DNA of 33,551 bases from Thermoplasmata archaeon (lineage in GTDB: Archaea; Thermoplasmatota; Thermoplasmata; Lutacidiplasmatales; UBA184), in assembly GCA_021796385.1 (NCBI GenBank), contig JAJYXQ010000016.1, positions 1 to 33,551 on the forward strand, given 5' to 3'. A model generated the notes under the pieces. That model did not search any database and was not told where the DNA came from. It worked only from the letters and a program-made list of their open reading frames with translations. The translations under genes and the position numbers were made by a program. Shown one piece after another: positions 25,224 through 32,983 of this stretch. Every line of letters begins with the position of its first letter. Within the stretch, counting starts at the first letter, position 1.

Positions 25224-26171
25224 CTACGAACTCGGGGCCCTTGAATTGGGAGATGGGGGGGAGACGTGGTTACGATGAGTCGTCCGGAGCTCTCCCAAGG
25301 TCGATCGGTGCCAGGCTCGCACATTGTATTTGTGTATGGACTCTTCGCTCTCGGTCTCGACGATGACCTCCGCCGAGTCGGGAAGGTTCCGAAAGTTCTG
25401 GGCGGCATAGCCGAGAGCATCTCGCACCACGTCTTCCACGAACTTCGGGTTACGATGGGCATTCAGTACTACGGTCCCTTCGTCCCCACGCTTCAATATC
25501 GCATAGGTTTGGGAACTCTGGGCTTTGGAGATCACCTCAAGGATGGCTTCCGCCTCGATCTCCACCCCTTCAGGCAGCCGGAAGGAAAGGCGGGTGCGAT
25601 TGCGCTGATTATGGGTGATGATGGGCATCGTTGCCATCGATGGGTCTTTCAACAAGGGATACTCTACCTCGAGCTGGGCACGGCAGGTTTCCATCGCGCA
25701 CGGGCAGGCCGTCATCCCGACCGACTCCGCACCGACCGTCCTGCAGACCTCCACCCCGGTCGGTGTTCGGTTCGCCGTTACCTCGGCGAGGAGCAAGAAG
25801 TTCTCGAACGAGGTCTTTTCATCTGTCAGCCCGATGGGCATGAAGTACTCGGCCTCGGCTTGGACCAAAGCTTCGTTTGCGTAAGTGTGTCGGTGCAAGA
25901 GTTCCTTTGCGATGGCCGTACACACGGCCTCGAGGCTCGCCGAAGGCTTCACGATCGTCTGGTCGACGATCTCCGCCAGGACCTGGGCGTTCCGAGAAAG
26001 GTCCGAACCTTTCCGGCTTGCGGGAAGATCCACATAGATGGAGAAAGAGGCGGCTAGGGAGTGCAACCCGTCGGCCCGGTGGATGCTCACGGGTTTCCGG
26101 ACACCGGATATGCCTACGCGTCCGAGGGCTTGGAGGGCCCCAGCGGGTGCCATGGCATGTACATCTTTCAT
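25224..26171 (-). CDS. mptA: GTP cyclohydrolase IV (MptA, FolE2/COG1469 family)
   Basis: A 315-residue metal-dependent GTP cyclohydrolase that makes 7,8-dihydroneopterin 2',3'-cyclic phosphate, the first step to tetrahydromethanopterin-type or archaeal folate cofactors. Signatures are SIYVDLPASRKGSDLSRNAQ (43-62), the metal-binding ACPCAMETCRAQ (154-165, C155 and C157) and PIITHNQRNRTRLSF (182-196). The length equals that of characterised archaeal MptA. The ATG at 26171 is taken, not an upstream in-frame codon at 26312 that would overlap the divergent gene, since a TATA-like palindrome is centred 27 bases before it. The C-terminal 15 residues are Pro/Ser-rich and unlike the family core. Confidence 0.9.
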   Translation of the reverse strand: MKDVHAMAPAGALQALGRVGISGVRKPVSIHRADGLHSLAASFSIYVDLPASRKGSDLSRNAQVLAEIVDQTIVKPSASLEAVCTAIAKELLHRHTYANEALVQAEAEYFMPIGLTDEKTSFENFLLLAEVTANRTPTGVEVCRTVGAESVGMTACPCAMETCRAQLEVEYPLLKDPSMATMPIITHNQRNRTRLSFRLPEGVEIEAEAILEVISKAQSSQTYAILKRGDEGTVVLNAHRNPKFVEDVVRDALGYAAQNFRNLPDSAEVIVETESEESIHKYNVRAWHRSTLGELRTTHRNHVSPPSPNSRAPSS

Positions 26172-26191
26172 CGGTCGTTCCGTAGCGGGGG

Positions 26192-26204
26192 AAGCTTTTA
26201 AGCT
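26192..26204. promoter_or_regulatory. Shared palindromic TATA box between mptA and the mutase small subunit
   Basis: AGCTTTTAAGCT is nearly self-complementary and centred at about 26198. It lies 27 bases from the mptA ATG on one strand and 28 bases from the ATG at 26226 on the other, so both genes may be transcribed leaderless from one symmetric element. Confidence 0.55.
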
Positions 26205-26225
26205 GAGCCCACTTTTACCCGAACG

Positions 26226-26666
26226 ATGCCGGCCCGTGCGAAGGTCTCCGGAAACATAACGGATGAACGTCCGATCCGAGTGATCATTGCGAAGCCTGGA
26301 TTGGACGGGCATGACCGCGGGGCGAAGGTGGTTGCTCGGGCGCTGCGCGACGCCGGGATGGAGGTCATCTACCTGGGGTTGCGTCAGACCCCAGAATCTA
26401 TCGTTGATGCGGCGATCGAAGAGGATGCCGACGTCATTGGGCTCTCACTGCTTTCGGGGGCCCACATGTCGCTCATTCCTCGGGTCTTGAAGCTGCTCAA
26501 ATCGAAGAAGGTACGCGGGGTGAGCGTGGTGGCCGGAGGGATCATCCCTGATGAGGACGCCGCTCGTTTGCGGAAGCTCGGGGTCCGGGGGATCTTTGGA
26601 CCGGGCACAACCCTCGAGGCGATCATACAGCAGGTGCGGAGCGCAAGCCCAAGGCATGCCAGCTGA
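26226..26666 (+). CDS. Methylmalonyl-CoA mutase, B12-binding small subunit
   Basis: A 146-residue cobalamin-binding domain protein. [18 protein letters not shown] (residues 23-40) carries the DxHxxG motif with H29 as the lower axial cobalt ligand. GLSLLSGAH and [11 protein letters not shown] complete the B12 pocket. In many archaea the mutase is split into a large catalytic subunit and this small one. The large subunit is not in the window and must be elsewhere. The stop overlaps the MeaB-like gene by 11 bases, so the two are coupled. The partner could also be isobutyryl- or ethylmalonyl-CoA mutase. Confidence 0.9.
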   Translation: MPARAKVSGNITDERPIRVIIAKPGLDGHDRGAKVVARALRDAGMEVIYLGLRQTPESIVDAAIEEDADVIGLSLLSGAHMSLIPRVLKLLKSKKVRGVSVVAGGIIPDEDAARLRKLGVRGIFGPGTTLEAIIQQVRSASPRHAS

Positions 26667-27627
26667 TCCGCTGGTTAAGGGCCTGCTAGCCGGGGACCGG
26701 ATGGCCCTGGCGAAACTGATCACCCAAGTGGAGAGCGGGGCGCCGCTCGCTTCAGATGCGCTGCGCGTGATCTATCCGCACACCGGTCGCGCCATCGTCG
26801 TCGGCTTTGCTGGCCCACTGGGGGTTGGCAAGAGCTCACTGATCAGCCGATTGGTGACTTTTCTACGAAAGAAGGACCTTAAGGTGGGGATCGTGGCCGT
26901 AGACCCTTCGAGCCCCTTCAGCGGTGGGGCGGTTTTGGGAGATCGCGTTCGACTGGACCTACACCCGGGAGACAAGGGGGTCTTCGTGCGATCGATGGCC
27001 ACACGGGGTCAGTCGGGAGGACTCTCCCAGGGAACCCGGGACACGGTACGGCTCATGGAGGCGTTCGGGATGGACGTGGTGATTGTGGAGACCGTCGGAA
27101 GTGGCCAAACGGATGTCAACATCCGAGATGTGGCCACCTCCCGAGTCGTCGTGCTTGTGCCTCATCTCGGCGACGATGTACAGTCACTCAAGGCTGGGCT
27201 CTTCGAGATCGCGGATATATTTGCGGTCAATAAGTCGGACCTTCCAGGATCCTCGGATGCGGTACGTCATCTTCGGGAGATGGCCTCCATCATGAGCTCC
27301 CGCGCCAACTGGAAACCTGACGTGGTTGAGTGTTCCGCGCTTAATGGCACGGGGTTGGATGAGCTCTGGTCGAAGATCGAACGTCACGAGGCCTTTGTCC
27401 GACAGGACGAAGATGCCCGGGCGGAGTCGAAGGAGAGGCTGGCGAAGGAACTGCGGGAGTTGGTGTCGCGAAAGTTCGAGGTAAGACTCTCGTCGATGAT
27501 GTCGGAAGATTCCAAGGTCCGGGAGCTTGTCGAACGGGTTCAGGAGGGAGAGGTCGATCCATATACAGGGTCGGAACTGATTCTGGGAAGATTCCCCACG
27601 CGTAGGGAAAGTCCTCGCCGAAGGTGA
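26656..27627 (+). CDS. meaB: MeaB/ArgK-family GTPase, chaperone of the B12-dependent mutase
   Basis: A 323-residue G3E-type P-loop GTPase that loads and protects the cofactor of methylmalonyl-CoA mutase. Walker A is GPLGVGKS (53-60), then the conserved [20 protein letters not shown] block, [15 protein letters not shown] and the guanine-specificity NKSDL. The C-terminal helical dimerisation region is present ([20 protein letters not shown]). Older annotations as LAO/AO transport kinase (ArgK) are historical. The ATG at 26656 lies within the end of the mutase-subunit gene; an earlier in-frame ATG at 26551 would add 35 unrelated residues. Confidence 0.92.
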   Translation: MPADPLVKGLLAGDRMALAKLITQVESGAPLASDALRVIYPHTGRAIVVGFAGPLGVGKSSLISRLVTFLRKKDLKVGIVAVDPSSPFSGGAVLGDRVRLDLHPGDKGVFVRSMATRGQSGGLSQGTRDTVRLMEAFGMDVVIVETVGSGQTDVNIRDVATSRVVVLVPHLGDDVQSLKAGLFEIADIFAVNKSDLPGSSDAVRHLREMASIMSSRANWKPDVVECSALNGTGLDELWSKIERHEAFVRQDEDARAESKERLAKELRELVSRKFEVRLSSMMSEDSKVRELVERVQEGEVDPYTGSELILGRFPTRRESPRRR

Positions 27628-27689
27628 GGGCCGCTGGTTGGGAAGCAAAGGCGCAACATTGAAATAGGCACCCTATGTGGGGTGGGAAC

Positions 27690-27810
27690 GCTGACGGCCA
27701 TAGCGGCAGGGAAACACCCGGTCTCATTCCGAACCCGGCAGTTAAGCCTGCTGGCGTTCCACGTGGTACTGAAGTGCGCGAGCCTACGGGAAGCGTGGAA
27801 AGCTGTCAGC
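27690..27810 (+). rRNA. rrf: 5S ribosomal RNA
   Basis: A 121-base 5S rRNA. The terminal stem pairs GCTGAC at 27690-27695 with GTCAGC at 27805-27810. Inside are GGCCATAGCGGCAGGGAAAC, the conserved CCGAACCCGGCAGTTAAGCC and GTGGTACTGAAGTGCG. GAAATAGG about 27 bases upstream is a possible TATA box. The gene has no 16S, 23S or tRNA beside it and follows meaB by 62 bases. Confidence 0.93.
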
Positions 27811-27836
27811 ATCCCTTTCACCCTGAGTTTTGCCCG

Positions 27837-27843
27837 TTTTTTT
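27837..27843 (+). terminator. T-tract terminator after 5S rRNA
   Basis: Seven Ts in a row, 27 bases past the 5S end and preceded by a GC-rich CCC(T)G context, match the oligo-T type of archaeal terminator. Confidence 0.55.
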
Positions 27844-27863
27844 CATCTTAGCGTCTCTCTTCG

Positions 27864-28131
27864 ACCTGACCTAGACAGATCTTCGGGTTTCACCTCGAGA
27901 TTTGTGTTGCCACTGTAAGATTCTCCGAATCTGCCAAGCGAGGTTATCTCCATTGTGACCACTGTCTCAACAGATTCAGCGGAGGATCCGCCGAACTGCC
28001 GAAGGAGTCTACGGCGAATGACCCACGGTGTAAAGACCGGAGGAGTGATTCCCCGGCCCGCGGGAGCTTATCAAAGCGTACAGTGACAACAACTTCTCTC
28101 CGTGAAAATTCAGGAAGTGTCTAGGTCAGGT
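27864..28131. mobile_element. 268-bp relic or MITE with 30-bp terminal inverted repeats
   Basis: ACCTGACCTAGACA at 27864-27877 is exactly inverted at 28118-28131, and the match extends to 30-base ends with 22 identities. TCG flanks both outer ends. Inside, the plus strand at about 27905-27985 reads in two frames as CCHCKILRIC, then GYLHCDHCLNRFS. This spacing recalls the zinc ribbon at the N-terminus of IS1-like transposases. No full transposase remains. Confidence 0.55.
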
Positions 28132-28196
28132 TCGATGCTCGTGGGCTGCGAACTGACAGCTCTCTCGAACTTGTCCAAGCCGCTGCGCCGAGAGTC

Positions 28197-28404
28197 TTAC
28201 TCGACCCCGATATAGTAGGTGGACATTTCGACACTCTTGTGCCCGTAGATGCTCTTGAGGTCGATCGGGTCCATACCAGCACGCTACGCCACTCGCCCGA
28301 AGGTTCTCCGCAGGTCGTGGCCAGAGACTTTCTTGGCGAGCCCGGACCGGGTAGCGGCCCGTTGAATCAGGCAGTCGCAGGCGTGCTCATAGTGGCATCC
28401 CTTC
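28197..28404 (-). pseudogene. Broken tyrosine integrase, C-terminal remnant
   Basis: On the minus strand the sequence reads ATRSGLAKKVSGHDLRRTFG, then after an in-frame TAG (28284-28286) RAGMDPIDLKSIYGHKSVEM and STYYIGVE before a final stop at 28197. The H-x-x-R, G-H-K and catalytic Tyr motifs of an integrase are all there. Upstream the reading frame shifts and the N-terminal part is gone. It is a different integrase lineage from the one at 7975, and shows an older insertion near the 5S gene. The gap 28405-28704 otherwise shows nothing. Confidence 0.72.
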
Positions 28405-28704
28405 GGTCTTCCTCATCTGGCCCAGCAATACGTTTTCGTCCGGTCTCTTCCCACTTACCCAGTCGGACAGGACGGCAAGAGTCGTTCCGGTCATTGGTAT
28501 CGTTCGGATCTTGCTTCAGGACTGCCGTTCCGCACTCTGCGATGACTCTCTGCATCTCCGAGTTTCCTTGTAATCGGTGACCGGAGGGCTAACTGCAGCC
28601 CAACAGTTCATCTCCAGGTCTGGGAATGAGTACGGTGCGAGTTCGAGCCACAGTCGTAACTCTTTTCATGAGGGAACCATATGGGAAGGTGTTCGGTGAG
28701 TTCC

Positions 28705-30933
28705 ATGTCCATCGCTCGTGCAACGTGGGCAGTGAGTTTGATGGTGTTGGTCACTTCTCAGTGGTTAGGGGGTGCCGTGTCTGCCCATTTTGTTCCCGTT
28801 CTAGGTGTTAGTGTTGCCGGCTCGGGCTTGCTAGGCGGGGATAGCGCTGCGTCTTCTAATGCGGGCCGAGTGAATGAGACCTTGTGCTTGCTCAGCAACA
28901 CGCTCTGGCCCGGAAATGACGCCGCGGCCTGTAGGAATGGGCTTTGGCCGGTCGGTATTGCACTGGATTCGAACGATGGCGACCTTTACGTAACTAACGC
29001 CCTCTCGAACAACGTGAGCGTGATTTCGTGCGACACAAACTCTCTCGTGTCGACCATCCCGGTGGGCCGAGACCCAGTTGGGGTCGCGTTCGACCTAACG
29101 AACGGTGACCTCTACGTTGCTAACTGGGGGTCTGGTAACGTGAGCGTAATCTCGGGGGCGGCGAACACTGTCGTGGCAAGCATCCCGGCTGGACTCAACC
29201 CTGACGGGGTGGCATTTGACAGTGCTAACGGGATGGTGTACGTTTCAAGCGAACCGTCTGGTGTGATTGCCATCTCGGGAGCGACAAACACTATCGTTGC
29301 CACTATTCCAGTCGGAGGTTCGGCAGATGGCCTTGCTGTCGATTCAATGGATGGGACTATCTACGTGACGAATGGATTCTCGGCCAATGTCCACGTCATC
29401 TCGACGACCTCGAACAAAATCGTATCCACCATCGCTTTACAATTTGCGCCCAATGGAGCCCTGCTCGATTCCAATCTTGGAGACGTGTACGTGACTGGGG
29501 GGTGCACATCTTGGCTGGGATGCGCAGGTGAGGCCGGCCTTGACAAGATCGCCGTCATCTCGACCGCAACGAACACTGTTGTGCGGAACCTCTCGATAGG
29601 AAACGACCCAAGGGTGGGAGCATTTGACGCTGCCGATGGGGATGTCTACATGCCCAACTTTGGGTCTCAAAATGTCAGCGTGATATCGGGGAGCACTGGG
29701 CGTGTCGTTTCGACTATTCCAACGAGAGGGAATCCGGTTGAGGCGGCCTTCGACCCCTCAAACGGGGAGGTTTACGTCGCCGAAGATGGCTCGAACATGG
29801 TGAGTGCAATCTCGACAGCGACCAACCAGATCGTCTCAAACATTCCGGTGGGCACCTATCTCGACGGGATAACACTTGATACCACCAATGGGGACCTGTA
29901 CGTGGCCAACGGGGCCTTCGCAAATGTGAGTGTCGTCAATGGGACTAGTGACAAAGTCGTGGAAACCATCCCGCTATTAACAACTCTCGCCGGGAGCCCC
30001 CCGGTTTTCGATCCGGCCAACGGTAATATCTACTATACGAACGTGGCCACGAAGAACGTTAGCGTGATTTCTGGGAAGACCAATTCGGTTGCGGCGACCA
30101 TATCCATCGGTCATACCTCTTCCGGTGCAGCCCTCGATTCAACCAACGGGAATCTCTACGTTCCCAACTCCGATGGCCCTAACATCACTGTGATCTCAGG
30201 AGCGACAGATTCCATAGTGACTACTTTCCCTGCAGGTTCTTCTGGTGGTCTTGGTCCGGCGACGTTCGACCCGGCCAATGGAGATGTCTACACCGAGGGT
30301 ACTCCTACGGGAGTGAGAGTCATCTCGGCCGCCACGAACAGCCTCGTGACAACGGTTTCGGTCGGGCCCTTCCCAGTTGCGAGCACGTACGACCCTGTGA
30401 ATCAAGATCTCTATGTCATCAGCTCGGGAAACACGAGCGTACTGCCCAGCGTGACTGTACTCTCAAGTGCAAACAATTCGGTGGTTACGACAACGTCAAT
30501 CGCGGAGGCTCCCATAGGAATCATCTATGATGGGTCTGATGGAAACATTTATGGTGCCCTCCCAAACTCCAATATGGTCGATGTGATTTCAGCAGTCACG
30601 AACGCGGTGGTCGAGACCATTCAGGTCGGAGCCTTTCCCGAAGGAATGGCCTATGACCCGACAACCGGAGATATCTACGTCGATGATTCATATTCTGGGG
30701 CCGTCTCCATCATCGTGCCGCACACCACCCAATCGACCTCTGGCCCCTCACTTGGGTTCCTAGGGCTGCCCGGCTCCGAGGGTTACATCGTGATCGGGGT
30801 CATCGTGGCGGTGGTCGCCGCAGTGGTGGCAGTGATGCTGATACGCAAGCGGAAGGGGGCGCAGCCGTCCGCCCCTTCCCAGCCCCAGACATTGCAGCAA
30901 TCCCCGCCAAAAAGACCACCGCCTCCACCGTAG
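28705..30933 (+). CDS. Secreted, membrane-anchored YVTN beta-propeller surface protein
   Basis: A protein of about 742 residues. The N-terminus is a signal peptide (RATWAVSLMVLVTSQWLGG, cleavage near AVSA). About fourteen repeats of roughly 42 residues follow, of the form VAFDxxNGDLYVAN, NVSVISGATN, xVVATIPVG, enough for two seven-bladed propellers. A single C-terminal helix (YIVIGVIVAVVAAVVAVMLI), a basic RKRK stop and a Pro/Gln-rich cytoplasmic tail end the chain. Such proteins cover the surface of many archaea and probably serve adhesion or S-layer functions. The ATG at 28705 puts the signal right at the N-terminus and has CCATATGG about 25 bases upstream; an in-frame ATG at 28681 adds eight residues. 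Confidence 0.88.
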   Translation: MSIARATWAVSLMVLVTSQWLGGAVSAHFVPVLGVSVAGSGLLGGDSAASSNAGRVNETLCLLSNTLWPGNDAAACRNGLWPVGIALDSNDGDLYVTNALSNNVSVISCDTNSLVSTIPVGRDPVGVAFDLTNGDLYVANWGSGNVSVISGAANTVVASIPAGLNPDGVAFDSANGMVYVSSEPSGVIAISGATNTIVATIPVGGSADGLAVDSMDGTIYVTNGFSANVHVISTTSNKIVSTIALQFAPNGALLDSNLGDVYVTGGCTSWLGCAGEAGLDKIAVISTATNTVVRNLSIGNDPRVGAFDAADGDVYMPNFGSQNVSVISGSTGRVVSTIPTRGNPVEAAFDPSNGEVYVAEDGSNMVSAISTATNQIVSNIPVGTYLDGITLDTTNGDLYVANGAFANVSVVNGTSDKVVETIPLLTTLAGSPPVFDPANGNIYYTNVATKNVSVISGKTNSVAATISIGHTSSGAALDSTNGNLYVPNSDGPNITVISGATDSIVTTFPAGSSGGLGPATFDPANGDVYTEGTPTGVRVISAATNSLVTTVSVGPFPVASTYDPVNQDLYVISSGNTSVLPSVTVLSSANNSVVTTTSIAEAPIGIIYDGSDGNIYGALPNSNMVDVISAVTNAVVETIQVGAFPEGMAYDPTTGDIYVDDSYSGAVSIIVPHTTQSTSGPSLGFLGLPGSEGYIVIGVIVAVVAAVVAVMLIRKRKGAQPSAPSQPQTLQQSPPKRPPPPP

Positions 30934-30948
30934 GATCGATCACAACCC

Positions 30949-31119
30949 TGACGTTGTTCCATGCGCACAACCTATGCCCTCTTCCCGTTGACCCTCTGGG
31001 GGTGGTCAAAAACCTACCACGTCCCCGAATTTTGATTGTCGACGCATCTTCCCCGAATCCCCCGTCCAGAGAGCCCCCTCCTGATCATAACGGCCAGGGT
31101 TTCCGCCGCCGGGAAGAGG
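30949..31119 (+). repeat. 170-bp intergenic direct repeat, copy 1
   Basis: It matches 32730-32901 at roughly 85% by eye, beginning at TGACGTTGTTCCATGCGCAC and ending near TTTCCGCCGCCGGGA. It contains GTGGT and ACCAC around CAAAAACCT, a small hairpin. On the minus strand copy 1 has stop codons where copy 2 does not, so it is not a conserved gene. It lies 15 bases past the propeller gene. Confidence 0.8.
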
Positions 31120-31129
31120 TGGGAGTCAA

Positions 31130-32179
31130 TCAGTCCGGGCTCTTCAGCATGAATGTGCCTCGAAGACTCTCGACGAACGAAGTTGTTCGTTCCGAGAAGG
31201 CGGGTAGGGTCGAGCCGGGGTTTGACACTACCTTCGAGTAGGTGGCGAAAAAACGGAAGGGATCTCCGACGCAATCGACTACTGACTTCCTTCCTAGGCC
31301 CTTTTCTATTGCTCTTGCCATGAAGAAACCGACTTGGTGCCCCCCATCGGGGAGGATTTCCAGAAGACCCCGTGCGAGGTCCTTCCTGGCATCGGGCATG
31401 GTGGAACACACCGCAAGGATTCCATCCATGGCTTTGATAAACTGAGGAGCTTCCTCGACTAATCTAATGTATCGCTCTCCTCGTGAGCTCCTTGGTCGAG
31501 CTTTGTCGAAGAGAGGGGTGCGGTTGATGAGGTCAGCAATCCCCTCCGACTCTACGCTCTCCAGAACGATCTCCACCTGCTTGTCACCCTCGTCCACTCC
31601 TTTGTCCCGATCCCAGGTGCAAATCTGTCGCCTGTAATAGTGGTGGTACTCGTGTGCCAGAAGCAGGAACGGGTCGTCCCATTCCACTCCTGCCAAGGCA
31701 TCCATCACGACCCTGGTGGAAAACCCCCTCGCATCGCTCTTGAATATGATGAACGAGACCGGGGGGTCGTCCAGGTTCGACACCTTTCTGAGAGGAAGGT
31801 AACGGAACGCGGCCTTTCTGGCCTCCCCGTTGACATCTCTGTCGAATAGCCCCTCGACAAGAGAGCGTATTTCATCCTTCCTTTCTTTGACGTGCATATA
31901 GTGAGAGAGCAGATACTGGTCCCTCTCGTTTTCCGCACAGGTTCCCCTTTCCTTTGCTTTGGATGGGTCGTACGCCAAGGTGAACATCTTCTTGAGGTAA
32001 GGCGCTCTGAAAAAAGGGTCATTCTGGAAAAGCGCTTTGTACCCCGGGGTCGAGAAGAGACGCCGCCAATCGGAACGGGACGGCTTGGAACCTCCCTCAA
32101 AGGTCTCAAGAACCTTCCAGAAGGTTTCAAGGCCGGTGAGATCGAAATTTGTGTTCCTGTGGGCATTCTCTCTTGACAT
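31130..32179 (-). CDS. Putative zinc-dependent peptidase (DUF5700-like gluzincin)
   Basis: A 349-residue protein with the zincin motif LLLAHEYHHYYRR (173-185; HEYHH with H176, E177 and H180) and a downstream SVESEGIADLIN (208-219), where E212 is the likely third ligand. This layout matches the DUF5700 putative zinc-peptidase group. No signal peptide or membrane helix is evident, so it is probably cytoplasmic. The minus-strand TATA-like CTTATCTA is centred about 31 bases before the ATG at 32179. The gene lies between the two 170-bp repeats and points against the propeller genes. Its substrate is unknown. Confidence 0.75.
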   Translation of the reverse strand: MSRENAHRNTNFDLTGLETFWKVLETFEGGSKPSRSDWRRLFSTPGYKALFQNDPFFRAPYLKKMFTLAYDPSKAKERGTCAENERDQYLLSHYMHVKERKDEIRSLVEGLFDRDVNGEARKAAFRYLPLRKVSNLDDPPVSFIIFKSDARGFSTRVVMDALAGVEWDDPFLLLAHEYHHYYRRQICTWDRDKGVDEGDKQVEIVLESVESEGIADLINRTPLFDKARPRSSRGERYIRLVEEAPQFIKAMDGILAVCSTMPDARKDLARGLLEILPDGGHQVGFFMARAIEKGLGRKSVVDCVGDPFRFFATYSKVVSNPGSTLPAFSERTTSFVESLRGTFMLKSPD

Positions 32180-32367
32180 TCTTATCCTTGGTTGAGGCTT
32201 CCTTGGTAGATAAGGGAGTTAAGCACCACTTCGCAGGAGAAGCAGCGCGAGCCCTCCTGTCAGTTGGAGGACCCTGTCGGGATGAACAGACGTTCGTCCT
32301 AGACCTACCCTGGTGCCATGTCGAAACCTTGGGTTCATGACCGACCATATAGTGTGGGTATTGCCCG
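32180..32367. other. Short gap without a gene
   Basis: Apart from the presumed promoter of the peptidase gene at about 32207-32215, nothing is recognised. Confidence 0.4.
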
Positions 32368-32604
32368 CTATGGGTGCATCTTGTCCGTGCGTTTCATTGT
32401 AACCCTGACACCGTACGTCGCTACCGGCAAGGCGCCTACCAACACAAGTATGATGAGGTCCAGGTCTGGTATCTGGGGTAAGCTCACTATACTCAAGACA
32501 GTGAACAGGAAGATGAAAGACAGTCCGCATAGGAGGAGTGCCCCAACTAGTGCCAGAACCTTGAGGTAGCTCATGGCGGGGGTGATACTGGTGCTATGAG
32601 ACAT
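32368..32604 (-). CDS. Small two-helix membrane protein
   Basis: A 78-residue protein of unknown function if read from ATG 32604; an in-frame ATG at 32649 would add 15 polar residues. Two long hydrophobic stretches fill most of it: VLALVGALLLCGLSFIFLFT and LIILVLVGALPVATYGV, with a short loop between and a basic KRTDK tail. No family is recognised. It could be a small stress or transporter accessory protein. Its existence rests on hydrophobicity only. Confidence 0.5.
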   Translation of the reverse strand: MSHSTSITPAMSYLKVLALVGALLLCGLSFIFLFTVLSIVSLPQIPDLDLIILVLVGALPVATYGVRVTMKRTDKMHP

Positions 32605-32729
32605 GTTACCATTCACGAATCGTGCTCCGGTGAAGGAAAGCCTCCGCACGGGATAACCCCTGCGAGAGTCCGTTCTTCACCGGACCGGGGGTCTTCGAGT
32701 TTCGCCTGCTATGAAAGCGACTGCAACGG

Positions 32730-32901
32730 TGACGTTGTTCCATGCGCACAACGCATGCCCTCTTCCCGTTGACCCTCAGGGGGTGGTCAAAAACCTCCCA
32801 CGTCCCCAAATTTTGATCGCCGACGCATCTTCCTCGAATCCCCCCTCCAGGAAGCACCCTATCGATCATAAGGCTCAGGGTTTCCGCCGCCGGGAGGGGG
32901 T
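32730..32901 (+). repeat. 170-bp intergenic direct repeat, copy 2
   Basis: The second copy of 30949-31119, here 83 bases upstream of the second propeller gene. The position suggests that the block travels with this gene family and may hold regulatory sequence or mark an old unequal crossover. Confidence 0.8.
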
Positions 32902-32950
32902 GCGTTGTTCCGCTGAGGTGTTCCAAGGGGTAAGCTCCGGTGGTACCGTC

Positions 32951-32961
32951 ACATAGAAATA
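32951..32961 (+). promoter_or_regulatory. TATA-like element of the second propeller gene
   Basis: CATAGAAATAG is centred about 27 bases before the ATG at 32984, matching the leaderless spacing seen elsewhere in the window. Confidence 0.45.
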
Positions 32962-32983
32962 GACGGACCGAGTAAGGGAAGAC

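Noticed and set aside
25266-26057. A 263-codon plus-strand frame opposite mptA
   Set aside because: No motif or promoter, and the minus-strand MptA is complete over the same bases.
29000-30700. CRISPR-like periodicity
   Set aside because: The periodic pattern of about 126 bases is the coding repeat of a beta-propeller, in frame throughout, not short direct repeats with unique spacers.
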